A stretch of 64,000 nucleotides of DNA. It comes from Luzula sylvatica (Eukaryota > Streptophyta > Magnoliopsida > Poales > Juncaceae). Under the pieces are notes generated by a model. That model was not told the DNA's origin. It did no database searches and saw only the letters and a program-made list of their open reading frames with translations. A program made the translations under genes and the position numbers. Shown in pieces: positions 1-13,544 of this stretch. The DNA lies in contig OX326960.1 of the NCBI GenBank assembly GCA_946800325.1, forward strand, positions 36,113,629 to 36,177,628. Direction: 5' to 3'. Each line of letters begins with the position of its first letter. Within the stretch, counting starts at the first letter, position 1.

Positions 1-1070
1 ACCAAATTTCACCAACACTAAGAAAGTTTGTTTTTCGATTTCAAAACAAGATTTTAACGCTTTGAGGAGTTCAAATAACGTGTTTTTAGATCATTTGTAA
101 CGTATCTTTTACTACATAACTTTTCACCAGATTTCACCAACACTAAGAAAGTTTGTTTTTCGATTCAAAACAAGATTTTAACGCTTTGAGGAGTTCAAAT
201 AACGTGTTTTTTGATCATTTGTATCGTATCTTTTACTACATAACTTTTCACCAAATTTCACCAACACTAAGAAAGTTTGTTTTTCGATTCAAAACAAGAT
301 TTTAACGCTTTGAGGAGTTCAAATAACTTGTTTTTAGATCATTTTTATCGTATCTTTTACTACATAACTTTTCACCAAATTTCACAAACACTAAGAAAGA
401 TTGTTTTCGATTCAAAACAAGATTTTAACGCTTTGAGGAGTTCAAATAACGTGTTTTTAGATCATTTGTATCGTATCTTTTACTACATAACTTTTCACCA
501 AATTTCACAAACACTAAGGAAGTTTGTTTTTCGATTCAAAACAAGACTTTAACGCTTTGAGGAGTTCAAATAACATGTTTTTAGATCATTTCTATCGTAT
601 CTTTTACTACATAACTTTTCACCAAATTTCACAAACACTAAGAAAGTTTGTTTTTCGATTCAAAACAAGATTTTAACGCTTTGAGGTGTTCAAATAACGT
701 GTTTTTAGATCATTTGTATCGTATCTTTTACTACATAACTTTTCACCAAATTCCACAAACACTAAGAAAGGTTGTTTTTCGATTTCAAAACAAGATTTTC
801 ACGCTTTGAGGAGTTCAAATAACGTGTTTTCAGATCATTTGTATCGTATCTCTTAGTACATAACTTTTCACCAAATTTCACAAACACTAAGGAAGTTTGT
901 TTTTCGATTCAAAACAAGATTTTAACGCTTTGAGGAGTTCAAATAACGTGTTTTTAGATCATTTGTATCGTATCTTTTACTACATAACTTTTCACGAAAT
1001 TTCACAAACACTAAGAAAGTTGGTTTTTCGATTCAAAACAAGATTTTAACGCTTTGAGGAGTTCAAATAA
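1..1070 (+). repeat. Partial higher-order unit at window start
   Basis: These bases match the stretches starting near 5095 and 8697 with few or no differences up to about 1070. Shared private marks include gtaacgtatc near 98, the 123-bp monomer at 337, aacatg near 574 and ttttcacgc near 797. Beyond about 1070 the pattern departs: this copy has the plain tttttagatc where the others have ttttgagatc. It is therefore a truncated relative of the 3602-bp units to its right. Confidence 0.8.
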
Positions 1071-3640
1071 CGTGTTTTTAGATCATTTGTATCGTATCTT
1101 TTACTACATAAATTTTCACCAAATTTCACAAACACTAAGGAAGTTTGTTTTTCGATTCAAAACAAGATTTTAATGCTTTGAGGAGTTCAAATAACGTGTC
1201 TTTAGATCATTTGTATCGTATCTTTTAGTACATAACTTTTCACCAAATTTCACAAACACTAAGAAAGTTTGTTTTTCGATTTCAAAACAAGATTTTTAAG
1301 GCTTTGAGGAGTTCAAATAACGTGTTTTTAGATCATTTGTATCGTATCTTTTACTACATAACTTTTCACCAAATTTCACCAACACTAAGAAAGTTTGTTT
1401 TTCGATTTCAAAACAAGATTTTAACGCTTTGAGGAGTTCAAATAACGTGTTTTTAGATCATTTGTATCGTATCTTTTACAACATAACTTTTCACCAAATT
1501 TCACAAACACTAAGAAAATTTGTTTTTCGATTTCAAAACAAGATTTTAACGATTTGAGGAGTTCAACTAACGTGTTTTTAGATCATTTGTATCGTATCTT
1601 TTACTACATAACTTTTCGCCAAATTTCACAAACACTAAGAAAGTTTGTTTTTCGATTCAAAACAAGATTTTAACGCTTTGAGGAGTTCAAATAACGTGTT
1701 TTTAGATCATTTGTATCGTATCTTTTACTACATAACTTTTCACCAAATTTCACCAACACTAAGAAAGTTTGTTTTTCGATTTCAAAACAAGATTTTAACG
1801 CTTTGAGGAGTTCAAATAACGTGTTTTTAGATCATTTGTATCGTATCTTTTACTACATAACTTTTCACCAAATTTCACCAACACTAAGAAAGTTTGTTTT
1901 TCGATTCAAAACAAGATTTTAACGCTTTGAGGAGTTCAAATAACGTGTTTTTTGATCATTTGTATCGTATCTTTTACTACATAACTTTTCACCAAATTTC
2001 ACCAACACTAAGAAAGTTTGTTTTTCGATTCAAAACAAGATTTTAACGCTTTGAGGAGTTCAAATAACTTGTTTTTAGATCATTTTTATCGTATCTTTTA
2101 CTACATAACTTTTCACCAAATTTCACAAACACTAAGAAAGATTGTTTTCGATTCAAAACAAGATTTTAACGCTTTGAGGAGTTCAAATAACGTGTTTTTA
2201 GATCATTTGTATCGTATCTTTTACTACATAACTTTTCACCAAATTTCACAAACACTAAGGAAGTTTGTTTTTCGATTCAAAACAAGATTTTAACGCTTTG
2301 AGGAATTCAAATAACATGTTTTTAGATCATTTCTATCGTATCTTTTACTACATAACTTTTCACCAAATTTCACAAACACTAAGAAAGTTTGTTTTTCGAT
2401 TCAAAACAAGATTTTAACGCTTTGAGGTGTTCAAATAACGTGTTTTTAGATCATTTGTATCGTATCTTTTACTACATAACTTTTCACCAAATTTCACAAA
2501 CACTAAGAAAGGTTGTTTTTCGATTTCAAAACATGATTTTAACGCTTTGAGGAGTTCAAATAACGTGTTTTCAGATCATTTGTATCGTATCTTTTAGTAC
2601 ATAACTTTTCACCAAATTTCACAAACACTACGGAAGTTTGTTTTTCGATTCAAAACAAGATTTTAACGCTTTGAGGAGTTCAAATAACGTGTTTTTAGAT
2701 CATTTGTATCGTATCTTTTACTACATAACTTTTCACGAAATTTCACAAACACTAAGAAAGTTGGTTTTTCGATTCAAAACAAGATTTTAACGCTTTGAGG
2801 AGTTCAAATAACGTGTTTTGAGATCATTTGTATCGTATCTTTTACTACATAACTTTTCACCAAATTTCACAAACACTAAGAAAGTTTGTTTTTCGATTCA
2901 AAACAAGATTTTAACGTTTTGAGGAGTTCAAATAACGTGTTTTTAGATCATTTGTATCGTATCTTTTACTACATAACTTTTCACCAAATTTCACAAACAC
3001 TAAGGAAGTTTGTTTTTCGATTCAAAACAAGATTTTAACGCTTTGAGGAGTTCAAATAACGTGTTTTTAGATCATTTGTATCGTATCTTTTACTACATAA
3101 CTTTTCACCAAATTTCACAAACACTAAGAAAGTTTGTTTTTCGATTCAAAACAAGATTTTAACGCTTTGAGGAGTTCAAATAACGTGTTTTTAGATCATT
3201 TGTATCGTATCTTTTACTACATAAATTTTCACCAAATTTCACCAACACTAAGAAAGTTTGTTTATCGATTCAAAACAAGATTTTAACGCTTTGAGGAGTT
3301 CAAATAACGTGTTTTTAGATCATTTGTATCGTATCTTTTACTACATAAATTTTCACCAAATTTCACAAACACTAAGGAAGTTTGTTTTTCGATTCAAAAC
3401 AAGATTTTAACGCTTTGAGGAGTTCAAATCACGTGTCTTTAGATCATTTGTATCGTATCTTTTAGTACATAACTTTTCACCAAATTTAACAAACACTAAG
3501 AAAGTTTGTTTTTCGATTTCAAAACAAGATTTTAACGCTTTGAGGAGTTCAAATAACGTGTTTTTAGATCATTTGTATCGTATCTTTTACTACATAACTT
3601 TTCACCAAATTTCACAAACACTAAGAATGTTTGTTTTTCG
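1071..3640 (+). repeat. Mixed monomers with a diverged higher-order unit
   Basis: From about 1071 to 1900 the monomers do not follow the order seen next door and include private changes (for example an extra T giving gatttttaagg near 1291 and gttcaactaac near 1561). From about 1900 the order found at 5250 resumes, 3353 bp earlier, with the 123-bp anchor at 2078. Private differences such as acatgatttt near 2532 and cactacggaag near 2627 show this copy is older or less homogenised than the pair at 3640-10970. Confidence 0.75.
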
Positions 3641-6600
3641 ATTCAAAACAAGATTTTAACGCTTTGAGGAGTTCAAATAACGTGTTTTTAGATCATTTGT
3701 ATCGTATCTTTTACTACATAACTTTTCACCAAATTTCACCAACACTAAGAAAGTTTGTTTTTCGATTCAAAACAAGATTTTAACGCTTTGAGGAGTTCAA
3801 ATAACGTGTTTTTAGATCATTTGTATCATATCTTTTAGTACATAACTTTTCACCAAATTTCACAAACACTAAGAAAGTTTGTTTTCCGATTTCAAAACAA
3901 GATTTTAACGCTTTGAGGAGTTCAAATAACGTGTTTTTAGATCATTTGTATCGTATCTTTTAGTACATAACTTTTCACCAAATTTCACAAACACTAAGGA
4001 AGTTTGTTTTTCGATTCAAAACAAGATTTTAACGCTTTGAGGAGTTCAAATAACGTGTTTTTAGATCATTTGTATCGTATCTTTTACTACATAACTTTTC
4101 ACCAAATTTCACAAACACTAAGGAAGTTTGTTTTTCGATTCAAAACAAGATTTTAACGCTTTGAGGAGTTCAAATAACGTGTCTTTAGATCATTTGTATC
4201 GTATCTTTTAGTTCATAACTTTTCACAAAATTCACAAACACTAAGAAAGTTTGTTTTTCGATTTCAAAACAAGATTTTAACGCTTTGAGGAGTTCAAATA
4301 ACGTGTTTTTAGTTCATTTGTATCGTATGTTTTACTACATAACTTTTCACCAAATTTCACAAACACTAAGGAAGTTTGTTTTTCGAGTCAAAACAAGATT
4401 TTAACGCTTTGAGGAGTTCAAATAACGTGTTTTTAGATCATTTGTATCGTATCTTTTACTACATAACTTTTCACCAAATTTCACAAACACTAAGGAAGTT
4501 TGTTTTTCGATTCAAAACAAGATTTTAACGCTTTGAGGAGTTCAAATAACGTGTCTTTAGATCATTTGTATCGTATCTTTTAGTATATAACTTTTCACAA
4601 AATTTCACAAACACTAAGAAAGTTTGTTTTTCGATTTCAAAACAAGATTTTAACGCTTTGAGGAGTTCAAATAACGTGTTTTTAGATCATTTGTATCGTA
4701 TCTTTTACTACATAACTTTTCGCCAAATTTCACAAACACTAAGAAAATTTGTTTTTCTATTCAAAACAAGATTTTAACGCTTTGAGGAGTTCAAATAACG
4801 TGATTTTAGATCATTTGTATCGTATCTTTTACTACATAACTTTTCACCAAATTTCACCAACACTAAGAAAGTTTGTTTTTCGATTTCAAAACAAGATTTT
4901 AACGCTTTGAGGAGTTCAAATAACGTGTTTTTAGATCATTTGTATCGTATATTTTACTACATAACTTTTCACCAAATTTCACAAACACTAAGAAAGTTTG
5001 TTTTTCGATTCAAAACAAGATTTTAACGCTTTGAGGAGTTCAAATAACGTGTTTTTAGATCATTTGTATCGTATCTTTTACTACATAACTTTTCACCAAA
5101 TTTCACCAACACTAAGAAAGTTTGTTTTTCGATTTCAAAACAAGATTTTAACGCTTTGAGGAGTTCAAATAACGTGTTTTTAGATCATTTGTAACGTATC
5201 TTTTACTACATAACTTTTCACCAGATTTCACCAACACTAAGAAAGTTTGTTTTTCGATTCAAAACAAGATTTTAACGCTTTGAGGAGTTCAAATAACGTG
5301 TTTTTTGATCATTTGTATCGTATCTTTTACTACATAACTTTTCACCAAATTTCACCAACACTAAGAAAGTTTGTTTTTCGATTCAAAACAAGATTTTAAC
5401 GCTTTGAGGAGTTCAAATAACTTGTTTTTAGATCATTTTTATCGTATCTTTTACTACATAACTTTTCACCAAATTTCACAAACACTAAGAAAGATTGTTT
5501 TCGATTCAAAACAAGATTTTAACGCTTTGAGGAGTTCAAATAACGTGTTTTTAGATCATTTGTATCGTATCTTTTACTACATAACTTTTCACCAAATTTC
5601 ACAAACACTAAGGAAGTTTGTTTTTCGATTCAAAACAAGACTTTAACGCTTTGAGGAGTTCAAATAACATGTTTTTAGATCATTTCTATCGTATCTTTTA
5701 CTACATAACTTTTCACCAAATTTCACAAACACTAAGAAAGTTTGTTTTTCGATTCAAAACAAGATTTTAACGCTTTGAGGTGTTCAAATAACGTGTTTTT
5801 AGATCATTTGTATCGTATCTTTTACTACATAACTTTTCACCAAATTCCACAAACACTAAGAAAGGTTGTTTTTCGATTTCAAAACAAGATTTTCACGCTT
5901 TGAGGAGTTCAAATAACGTGTTTTCAGATCATTTGTATCGTATCTCTTAGTACATAACTTTTCACCAAATTTCACAAACACTAAGGAAGTTTGTTTTTCG
6001 ATTCAAAACAAGATTTTAACGCTTTGAGGAGTTCAAATAACGTGTTTTTAGATCATTTGTATCGTATCTTTTACTACATAACTTTTCACGAAATTTCACA
6101 AACACTAAGAAAGTTGGTTTTTCGATTCAAAACAAGATTTTAACGCTTTGAGGAGTTCAAATAACGTGTTTTGAGATCATTTGTATCGTATCTTTTACTA
6201 CATAACTTTTCACCAAATTTTACAAACACTAAGAAAGTTTGTTTTTCGATTCAAAACAAGATTTTAACGTTTTGAGGAGTTCAAATAACGTGTTTTTAGA
6301 TCATTTGTATCGTATCTTTTACTACATAACTTTTCACCAAATTTCACAAACACTAAGTAAGTTTGTTTTTCGATTCAAAACAAGATTTTAACGCTTTGAG
6401 GAGTTCAAATAACGTGTTTTTAGATCATTTGTATCGTATCTTTTACTACATAACTTTTCACCAAATTTCACAAACACTAAGAAAGTTTGTTTTTCGATTC
6501 AAAACAAGATTTTAACGCTTTGAGGAGTTCAAATAACGTGTTTTTAGATCATTTGTATCGTATCTTTTACTACATAAATTTTCACCAAATTTCACCAACA

Positions 6601-7240
6601 CTAAGAAAGTATGTTTATCGATTCAAAACAAGATTTTAACGCTTTGAGGAGTTCAAATAACGTGTTTTTAGATCATTTGTATCGTATCTTTTACTACATA
6701 AATTTTCACCGAATTTAACAAACACTAAGGAAGTTTGTTTTTCGATTCAAAACAAGATTTTAACGCTTTGAGGAGTTCAAATAACGTGTCTTTAGATCAT
6801 TTGTATCGTATCTTTTAGTACATAACTTTTCACCAAATTTCACAAACACTAAGAAAGTTTGTTTTTCGATTTCAAAACAAGATTTTAACGCTTTGAGGAG
6901 TTCAAATAACGTGTTTTTAGATCATTTGTATCGTATCTTTTACTACATAACTTTTCGCCAAATTTCGCAAACACTAAGAAAATTTGTTTTTCTATTCAAA
7001 ACAAGATTTTAACGCTTTGAGGAGTTCAAATAACGTGATTTTAGATCATTTGTATCGTATCTTTTACTACATAACTTTTCACCAAATTTCACCAATACTA
7101 AGAAAGTTTGTTTTTCGATTTCAAAACAAGATTTTAACGCTTTGAGGAGTTCAAATAACGTGTTTTTAGATCATTTGTATCGTATCTTTTACTACATAAC
7201 TTTTCACCAAATTTCACAAACACTAAGAAAGTTTGTTTTT
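3640..7240 (+). repeat. 3602-bp higher-order unit, copy 1 (29 monomers)
   Basis: Position p matches p+3602 across this block. Rare marks shared with copy 2 include gttcataact and a one-T deletion (acaaaattcacaaac) near 4212 and 7814, tcgagtcaaaac near 4384 and 7986, gtatataac near 4582 and 8184, ttctattc near 4754 and 8356, and the 123-bp anchor at 5431 and 9033. The left edge lies near 3.6 kb, where gaatgtttg at 3625 has no counterpart 3602 bases on. Confidence 0.85.
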
Positions 7241-10200
7241 CGATTCAAAACAAGATTTTAACGCTTTGAGGAGTTCAAATAACGTGTTTTTAGATCATTT
7301 GTATCGTATCTTTTACTACATAACTTTTCACCAAATTTCACCAACACTAAGAAAGTTTGTTTTTCGATTCAAAACAAGATTTTAACGCTTTGAGGAGTTC
7401 AAATAACGTGTTTTTAGATCATTTGTATCATATCTTTTAGTACATAACTTTTCACCAAATTTCACAAACACTAAGAAAGTTTGTTTTCCGATTTCAAAAC
7501 AAGATTTTAACGCTTTGAGGAGTTCAAATAACGTGTTTTTAGATCATTTGTATCGTATCTTTTAGTACATAACTTTTCACCAAATTTCACAAACACTAAG
7601 GAAGTTTGTTTTTCGATTCAAAACAAGATTTTAACGCTTTGAGGAGTTCAAATAACGTGTTTTTAGATCATTTGTATCGTATCTTTTACTACATAACTTT
7701 TCACCAAATTTCACAAACACTAAGGAAGTTTGTTTTTCGATTCAAAACAAGATTTTAACGCTTTGAGGAGTTCAAATAACGTGTCTTTAGATCATTTGTA
7801 TCGTATCTTTTAGTTCATAACTTTTCACAAAATTCACAAACACTAAGAAAGTTTGTTTTTCGATTTCAAAACAAGATTTTAACGCTTTGAGGAGTTCAAA
7901 TAACGTGTTTTTAGTTCATTTGTATCGTATGTTTTACTACATAACTTTTCACCAAATTTCACAAACACTAAGGAAGTTTGTTTTTCGAGTCAAAACAAGA
8001 TTTTAACGCTTTGAGGAGTTCAAATAACGTGTTTTTAGATCATTTGTATCGTATCTTTTACTACATAACTTTTCACCAAATTTCACAAACACTAAGGAAG
8101 TTTGTTTTTCGATTCAAAACAAGATTTTAACGCTTTGAGGAGTTCAAATAACGTGTCTTTAGATCATTTGTATCGTATCTTTTAGTATATAACTTTTCAC
8201 AAAATTTCACAAACACTAAGAAAGTTTGTTTTTCGATTTCAAAACAAGATTTTAACGCTTTGAGGAGTTCAAATAACGTGTTTTTAGATCATTTGTATCG
8301 TATCTTTTACTACATAACTTTTCGCCAAATTTCACAAACACTAAGAAAATTTGTTTTTCTATTCAAAACAAGATTTTAACGCTTTGAGGAGTTCAAATAA
8401 CGTGATTTTAGATCATTTGTATCGTATCTTTTACTACATAACTTTTCACCAAATTTCACCAACACTAAGAAAGTTTGTTTTTCGATTTCAAAACAAGATT
8501 TCAACGCTTTGAGGAGTTCAAATAACGTGTTTTTAGATCATTTGTATCGTATATTTTACTACATAACTTTTCACCAAATTTCACAAACACTAAGAAAGTT
8601 TGTTTTTCGATTCAAAACAAGATTTTAACGCTTTGAGGAGTTCAAATAACGTGTTTTTAGATCATTTGTATCGTATCTTTTACTACATAACTTTTCACCA
8701 AATTTCACCAACACTAAGAAAGTTTGTTTTTCGATTTCAAAACAAGATTTTAACGCTTTGAGGAGTTCAAATAACGTGTTTTTAGATCATTTGTAACGTA
8801 TCTTTTACTACATAACTTTTCACCAGATTTCACCAACACTAAGAAAGTTTGTTTTTCGATTCAAAACAAGATTTTAACGCTTTGAGGAGTTCAAATAACG
8901 TGTTTTTTGATCATTTGTATCGTATCTTTTACTACATAACTTTTCACCAAATTTCACCAACACTAAGAAAGTTTGTTTTTCGATTCAAAACAAGATTTTA
9001 ACGCTTTGAGGAGTTCAAATAACTTGTTTTTAGATCATTTTTATCGTATCTTTTACTACATAACTTTTCACCAAATTTCACAAACACTAAGAAAGATTGT
9101 TTTCGATTCAAAACAAGATTTTAACGCTTTGAGGAGTTCAAATAACGTGTTTTTAGATCATTTGTATCGTATCTTTTACTACATAACTTTTCACCAAATT
9201 TCACAAACACTAAGGAAGTTTGTTTTTCGATTCAAAACAAGACTTTAACGCTTTGAGGAGTTCAAATAACATGTTTTTAGATCATTTCTATCGTATCTTT
9301 TACTACATAACTTTTCACCAAATTTCACAAACACTAAGAAAGTTTGTTTTTCGATTCAAAACAAGATTTTAACGCTTTGAGGTGTTCAAATAACGTGTTT
9401 TTAGATCATTTGTATCGTATCTTTTACTACATAACTTTTCACCAAATTCCACAAACACTAAGAAAGGTTGTTTTTCGATTTCAAAACAAGATTTTCACGC
9501 TTTGAGGAGTTCAAATAACGTGTTTTCAGATCATTTGTATCGTATCTCTTAGTACATAACTTTTCACCAAATTTCACAAACACTAAGGAAGTTTGTTTTT
9601 CGATTCAAAACAAGATTTTAACGCTTTGAGGAGTTCAAATAACGTGTTTTTAGATCATTTGTATCGTATCTTTTACTACATAACTTTTCACGAAATTTCA
9701 CAAACACTAAGAAAGTTGGTTTTTCGATTCAAAACAAGATTTTAACGCTTTGAGGAGTTCAAATAACGTGTTTTGAGATCATTTGTATCGTATCTTTTAC
9801 TACATAACTTTTCACCAAATTTTACAAACACTAAGAAAGTTTGTTTTTCGATTCAAAACAAGATTTTAACGTTTTGAGGAGTTCAAATAACGTGTTTTTA
9901 GATCATTTGTATCGTATCTTTTACTACATAACTTTTCACCAAATTTCACAAACACTAAGTAAGTTTGTTTTTCGATTCAAAACAAGATTTTAACGCTTTG
10001 AGGAGTTCAAATAACGTGTTTTTAGATCATTTGTATCGTATCTTTTACTACATAACTTTTCACCAAATTTCACAAACACTAAGAAAGTTTGTTTTTCGAT
10101 TCAAAACAAGATTTTAACGCTTTGAGGAGTTCAAATAACGTGTTTTTAGATCATTTGTATCGTATCTTTTACTACATAAATTTTCACCAAATTTCACCAA

Positions 10201-10970
10201 CACTAAGAAAGTATGTTTATCGATTCAAAACAAGATTTTAACGCTTTGAGGAGTTCAAATAACGTGTTTTTAGATCATTTGTATCGTATCTTTTACTACA
10301 TAAATTTTCACCGAATTTAACAAACACTAAGGAAGTTTGTTTTTCGATTCAAAACAAGATTTTAACGCTTTGAGGAGTTCAAATAACGTGTCTTTAGATC
10401 ATTTGTATCGTATCTTTTAGTACATAACTTTTCACCAAATTTCACAAACACTAAGAAAGTTTGTTTTTCGATTTCAAAACAAGATTTTAACGCTTTGAGG
10501 AGTTCAAATAACGTGTTTTTAGATCATTTGTATCGTATCTTTTACTACATAACTTTTCGCCAAATTTCGCAAACACTAAGAAAATTTGTTTTTCTATTCA
10601 AAACAAGATTTTAACGCTTTGAGGAGTTCAAATAACGTGATTTTAGATCATTTGTATCGTATCTTTTACTACATAACTTTTCACCAAATTTCACCAACAC
10701 TAAGAAAGTTTGTTTTTCGATTTCAAAACAAGATTTTAACGCTTTGAGGAGTTCAAATAACGTGTTTTTAGATCATTTGTATCGTATCTTTTACTACATA
10801 ACTTTTCACCAAATTTCACAAACACTAAGAAAGTTTGTTTTTCGATTCAAAACAAGATTTTAACGCTTTGAGGAGTTCAAATAACGTGTTTTTAGATCAT
10901 TTGTATCGTATCTTTTACTACATAACTTTTCACCAAATTTCACCAACACTAAGAAAGTTTGTTTTTCGAT
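7241..10970 (+). repeat. 3602-bp higher-order unit, copy 2
   Basis: This is the tandem partner of the previous unit. It ends near 10.97 kb, where the 125-bp monomer with gtaacgtatc replaces the 124-bp monomer with gtatcatatc expected from 7.37 kb. Only scattered single-base differences from copy 1 were seen, for example tttcaacgc near 8500 where copy 1 has tttaacgc. The pair looks like one recent tandem duplication. Confidence 0.85.
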
Positions 10971-13544
10971 TTCAAAACAAGATTTTAACGCTTTGAGGAG
11001 TTCAAATAACGTGTTTTTAGATCATTTGTAACGTATCTTTTACTACATAACTTTTCACCAGATTTTACCAACACTAAGAAAGTTTGTTTTTCGATTCAAA
11101 ACAAGATTTTAACGCTTTGAGGAGTTCAAATAACGTGTTTTTTGATCATTTGTATCGTATCTTTTACTACATAACTTTTCACCAAATTTCACCAACACTA
11201 AGAAAGTTTGTTTTTCGATTCAAAACAAGATTTTAACGCTTTGAGGAGTTCAAATAACTTGTTTTTAGATCATTTTTATCGTATCTTTTACTACATAACT
11301 TTTCACCAAATTTCACAAACACTAAGAAAGATTGTTTTCGATTCAAAACAAGATTTTAACGCTTTGAGGAGTTCAAATAACGTGTTTTTAGATCATTTGT
11401 ATCGTATCTTTTACTACATAACTTTTCACCAAATTTCACAAACACTAAGGCAGTTTGTTTTTCGATTCAAAACAAGATTTTAACGCTTTGAGGAGTTCAA
11501 ATAACATGTTTTTAGATCATTTCTATCGTATCTTTTACTACATAACTTTTCACCAAATTTCACAAACACTAAGAAAGTTTGTTTTTCGATTCAAAACAAG
11601 ATTTTAACGCTTTGAGGTGTTCAAATAACGTGTTTTTAGATCATTTGTATCGTATCTTTTACTACATAACTTTTCACCAAATTTCACAAACACTAAGAAA
11701 GGTTGTTTTTCGATTTCAAAACAAGATTTTCACGCTTTGAGGAGTTCAAATAACGTGTTTTCAGATCATTTGTATCGTATCTCTTAGTACATAACTTTTC
11801 ACCAAATTTCACAAACACTAAGGAAGTTTGTTTTTCGATTCAAAACAAGATTTTAACGCTTTGAGAAGTTCAAATAACGTGTTTTTAGATCATTTGTATC
11901 GTATCTTTTACTACATAACTTTTCACGAAATTTCACAAACACTAAGAAAGTTGGTTTTTCGATTCAAAACAAGATTTTAACGCTTTGAGGAGTTCAAATA
12001 ACGTGTTTTGAGATCATTTGTATCGTATCTTTTACTACATAACTTTTCACCAAATTTTACAAACACTAAGAAAGTTTGTTTTTCGATTCAAAACAAGATT
12101 TTAACGTTTTGAGGAGTTCAAATAACGTGTTTTTAGATCATTTGTATCGTATCTTTTACTACATAACTTTTCACCAAATTTCACAAACACTAAGGAAGTT
12201 TTTTTTTCGATTCAAAACAAGATTTTAACGCTTTGAGGAGTTCAAATAACGTGTTTTTAGATCATTTGTATCGTATCTTTTACTACATAACTTTTCACCA
12301 AATTTCACAAACACTAAGAAAGTTTGTTTTTCGATTCAAAACAAGATTTTAACGCTTTGAGGAGTTCAAATAACGTGTTTTTAGATCATTTGTATCGTAT
12401 CTTTTACTACATAAATTTTCACCAAATTTCACCAACACTAAGAAAGTATGTTTATCGATTCAAAACAAGATTTTAACGCTTTGAGGAGTTCAAATAACGT
12501 GTTTTTAGATCATTTGTATCGTATCTTTTACTACATAAATTTTCACCAAATTTCACAAACACTAAGGAAGTTTGTTTTTCGATTCAAAACAAGATTTTAA
12601 CGCTTTGAGGAGTTCAAATAACGTGTCTTTAGATCATTTGTATCGTATCTTTTAGTACATAACTTTTCACCAAATTTCACAAACACTAAGAAAGTTTGTT
12701 TTTCGATTTCAAAACAAGATTTTAACGCTTTGAGGAGTTCAAATAACGTGTTTTTAGATCATTTGTATCGTATCTTTTACTACATAACTTTTCACCAAAT
12801 TTCACAAACACTAAGAATGTTTGTTTTTTGATTCAAAACAAGATTTTAACGCTTTGAGGAGTTCAAATAACGTGTTTTTAGATCATTTGTATCGTATCTT
12901 TTACTACAAAACTTTTCACCAAATTTCACCAACACTAAGAAAGTTTGTTTTTCGATTCAAAACAAGATTTTAACGCTTTGAGGAGTTCAAATAACGTGTT
13001 TTTAGATCATTTGTATCATATCTTTTAGTACATAACTTTTCACCAAATTTCACAAACACTAAGAAAGTTTGTTTTTCGATTTCAAAACAAGATTTTAACG
13101 CTTTGAGGAGTTCAAATAACGTGTTTTTAGATCATTTGTATCGTATCTTTTAGTACATAACTTTTCACCAAATTTCACAAACACTAAGGAAGTTTGTTTT
13201 TCGATTCAAAACAAGATTTTAACGCTTTGAGGAGTTCAAATAACGTGTTTTTAGATCATTTGTATCGTATCTTTTACTACATAACTTTTCACCAAATTTC
13301 ACAAACACTAAGGAAGTTTGTTTTTCGATTCAAAACAAGATTTTAACGCTTTGAGGAGTTCAAATAACGTGTCTTTAGATCATTTGTATCGTATCTATTA
13401 GTACATAACTTTTCACAAAATTTCACAAACACTAAGAAAGTTTGTTTTTCGATTTCAAAACAAGATTTTAACGCTTTGAGGAGTTCAAATAACGTGTTTT
13501 TAGATCATTTGTATCGTATCTTTTACTACAAAACTTTTCACCAA
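10971..13544 (+). repeat. Higher-order unit between duplicated blocks
   Basis: The order of variants follows the 5.1-6.8 kb and 8.7-10.4 kb units around the anchor at 11268, then follows the 2.9-4.1 kb order (gaatgtttg near 12816, gtatcatatc near 13014). Private changes include aaggcagtttg near 11447 and a longer T run (gtttttttttcg) near 12198. It appears to be a recombinant of the two neighbouring unit types. Confidence 0.7.
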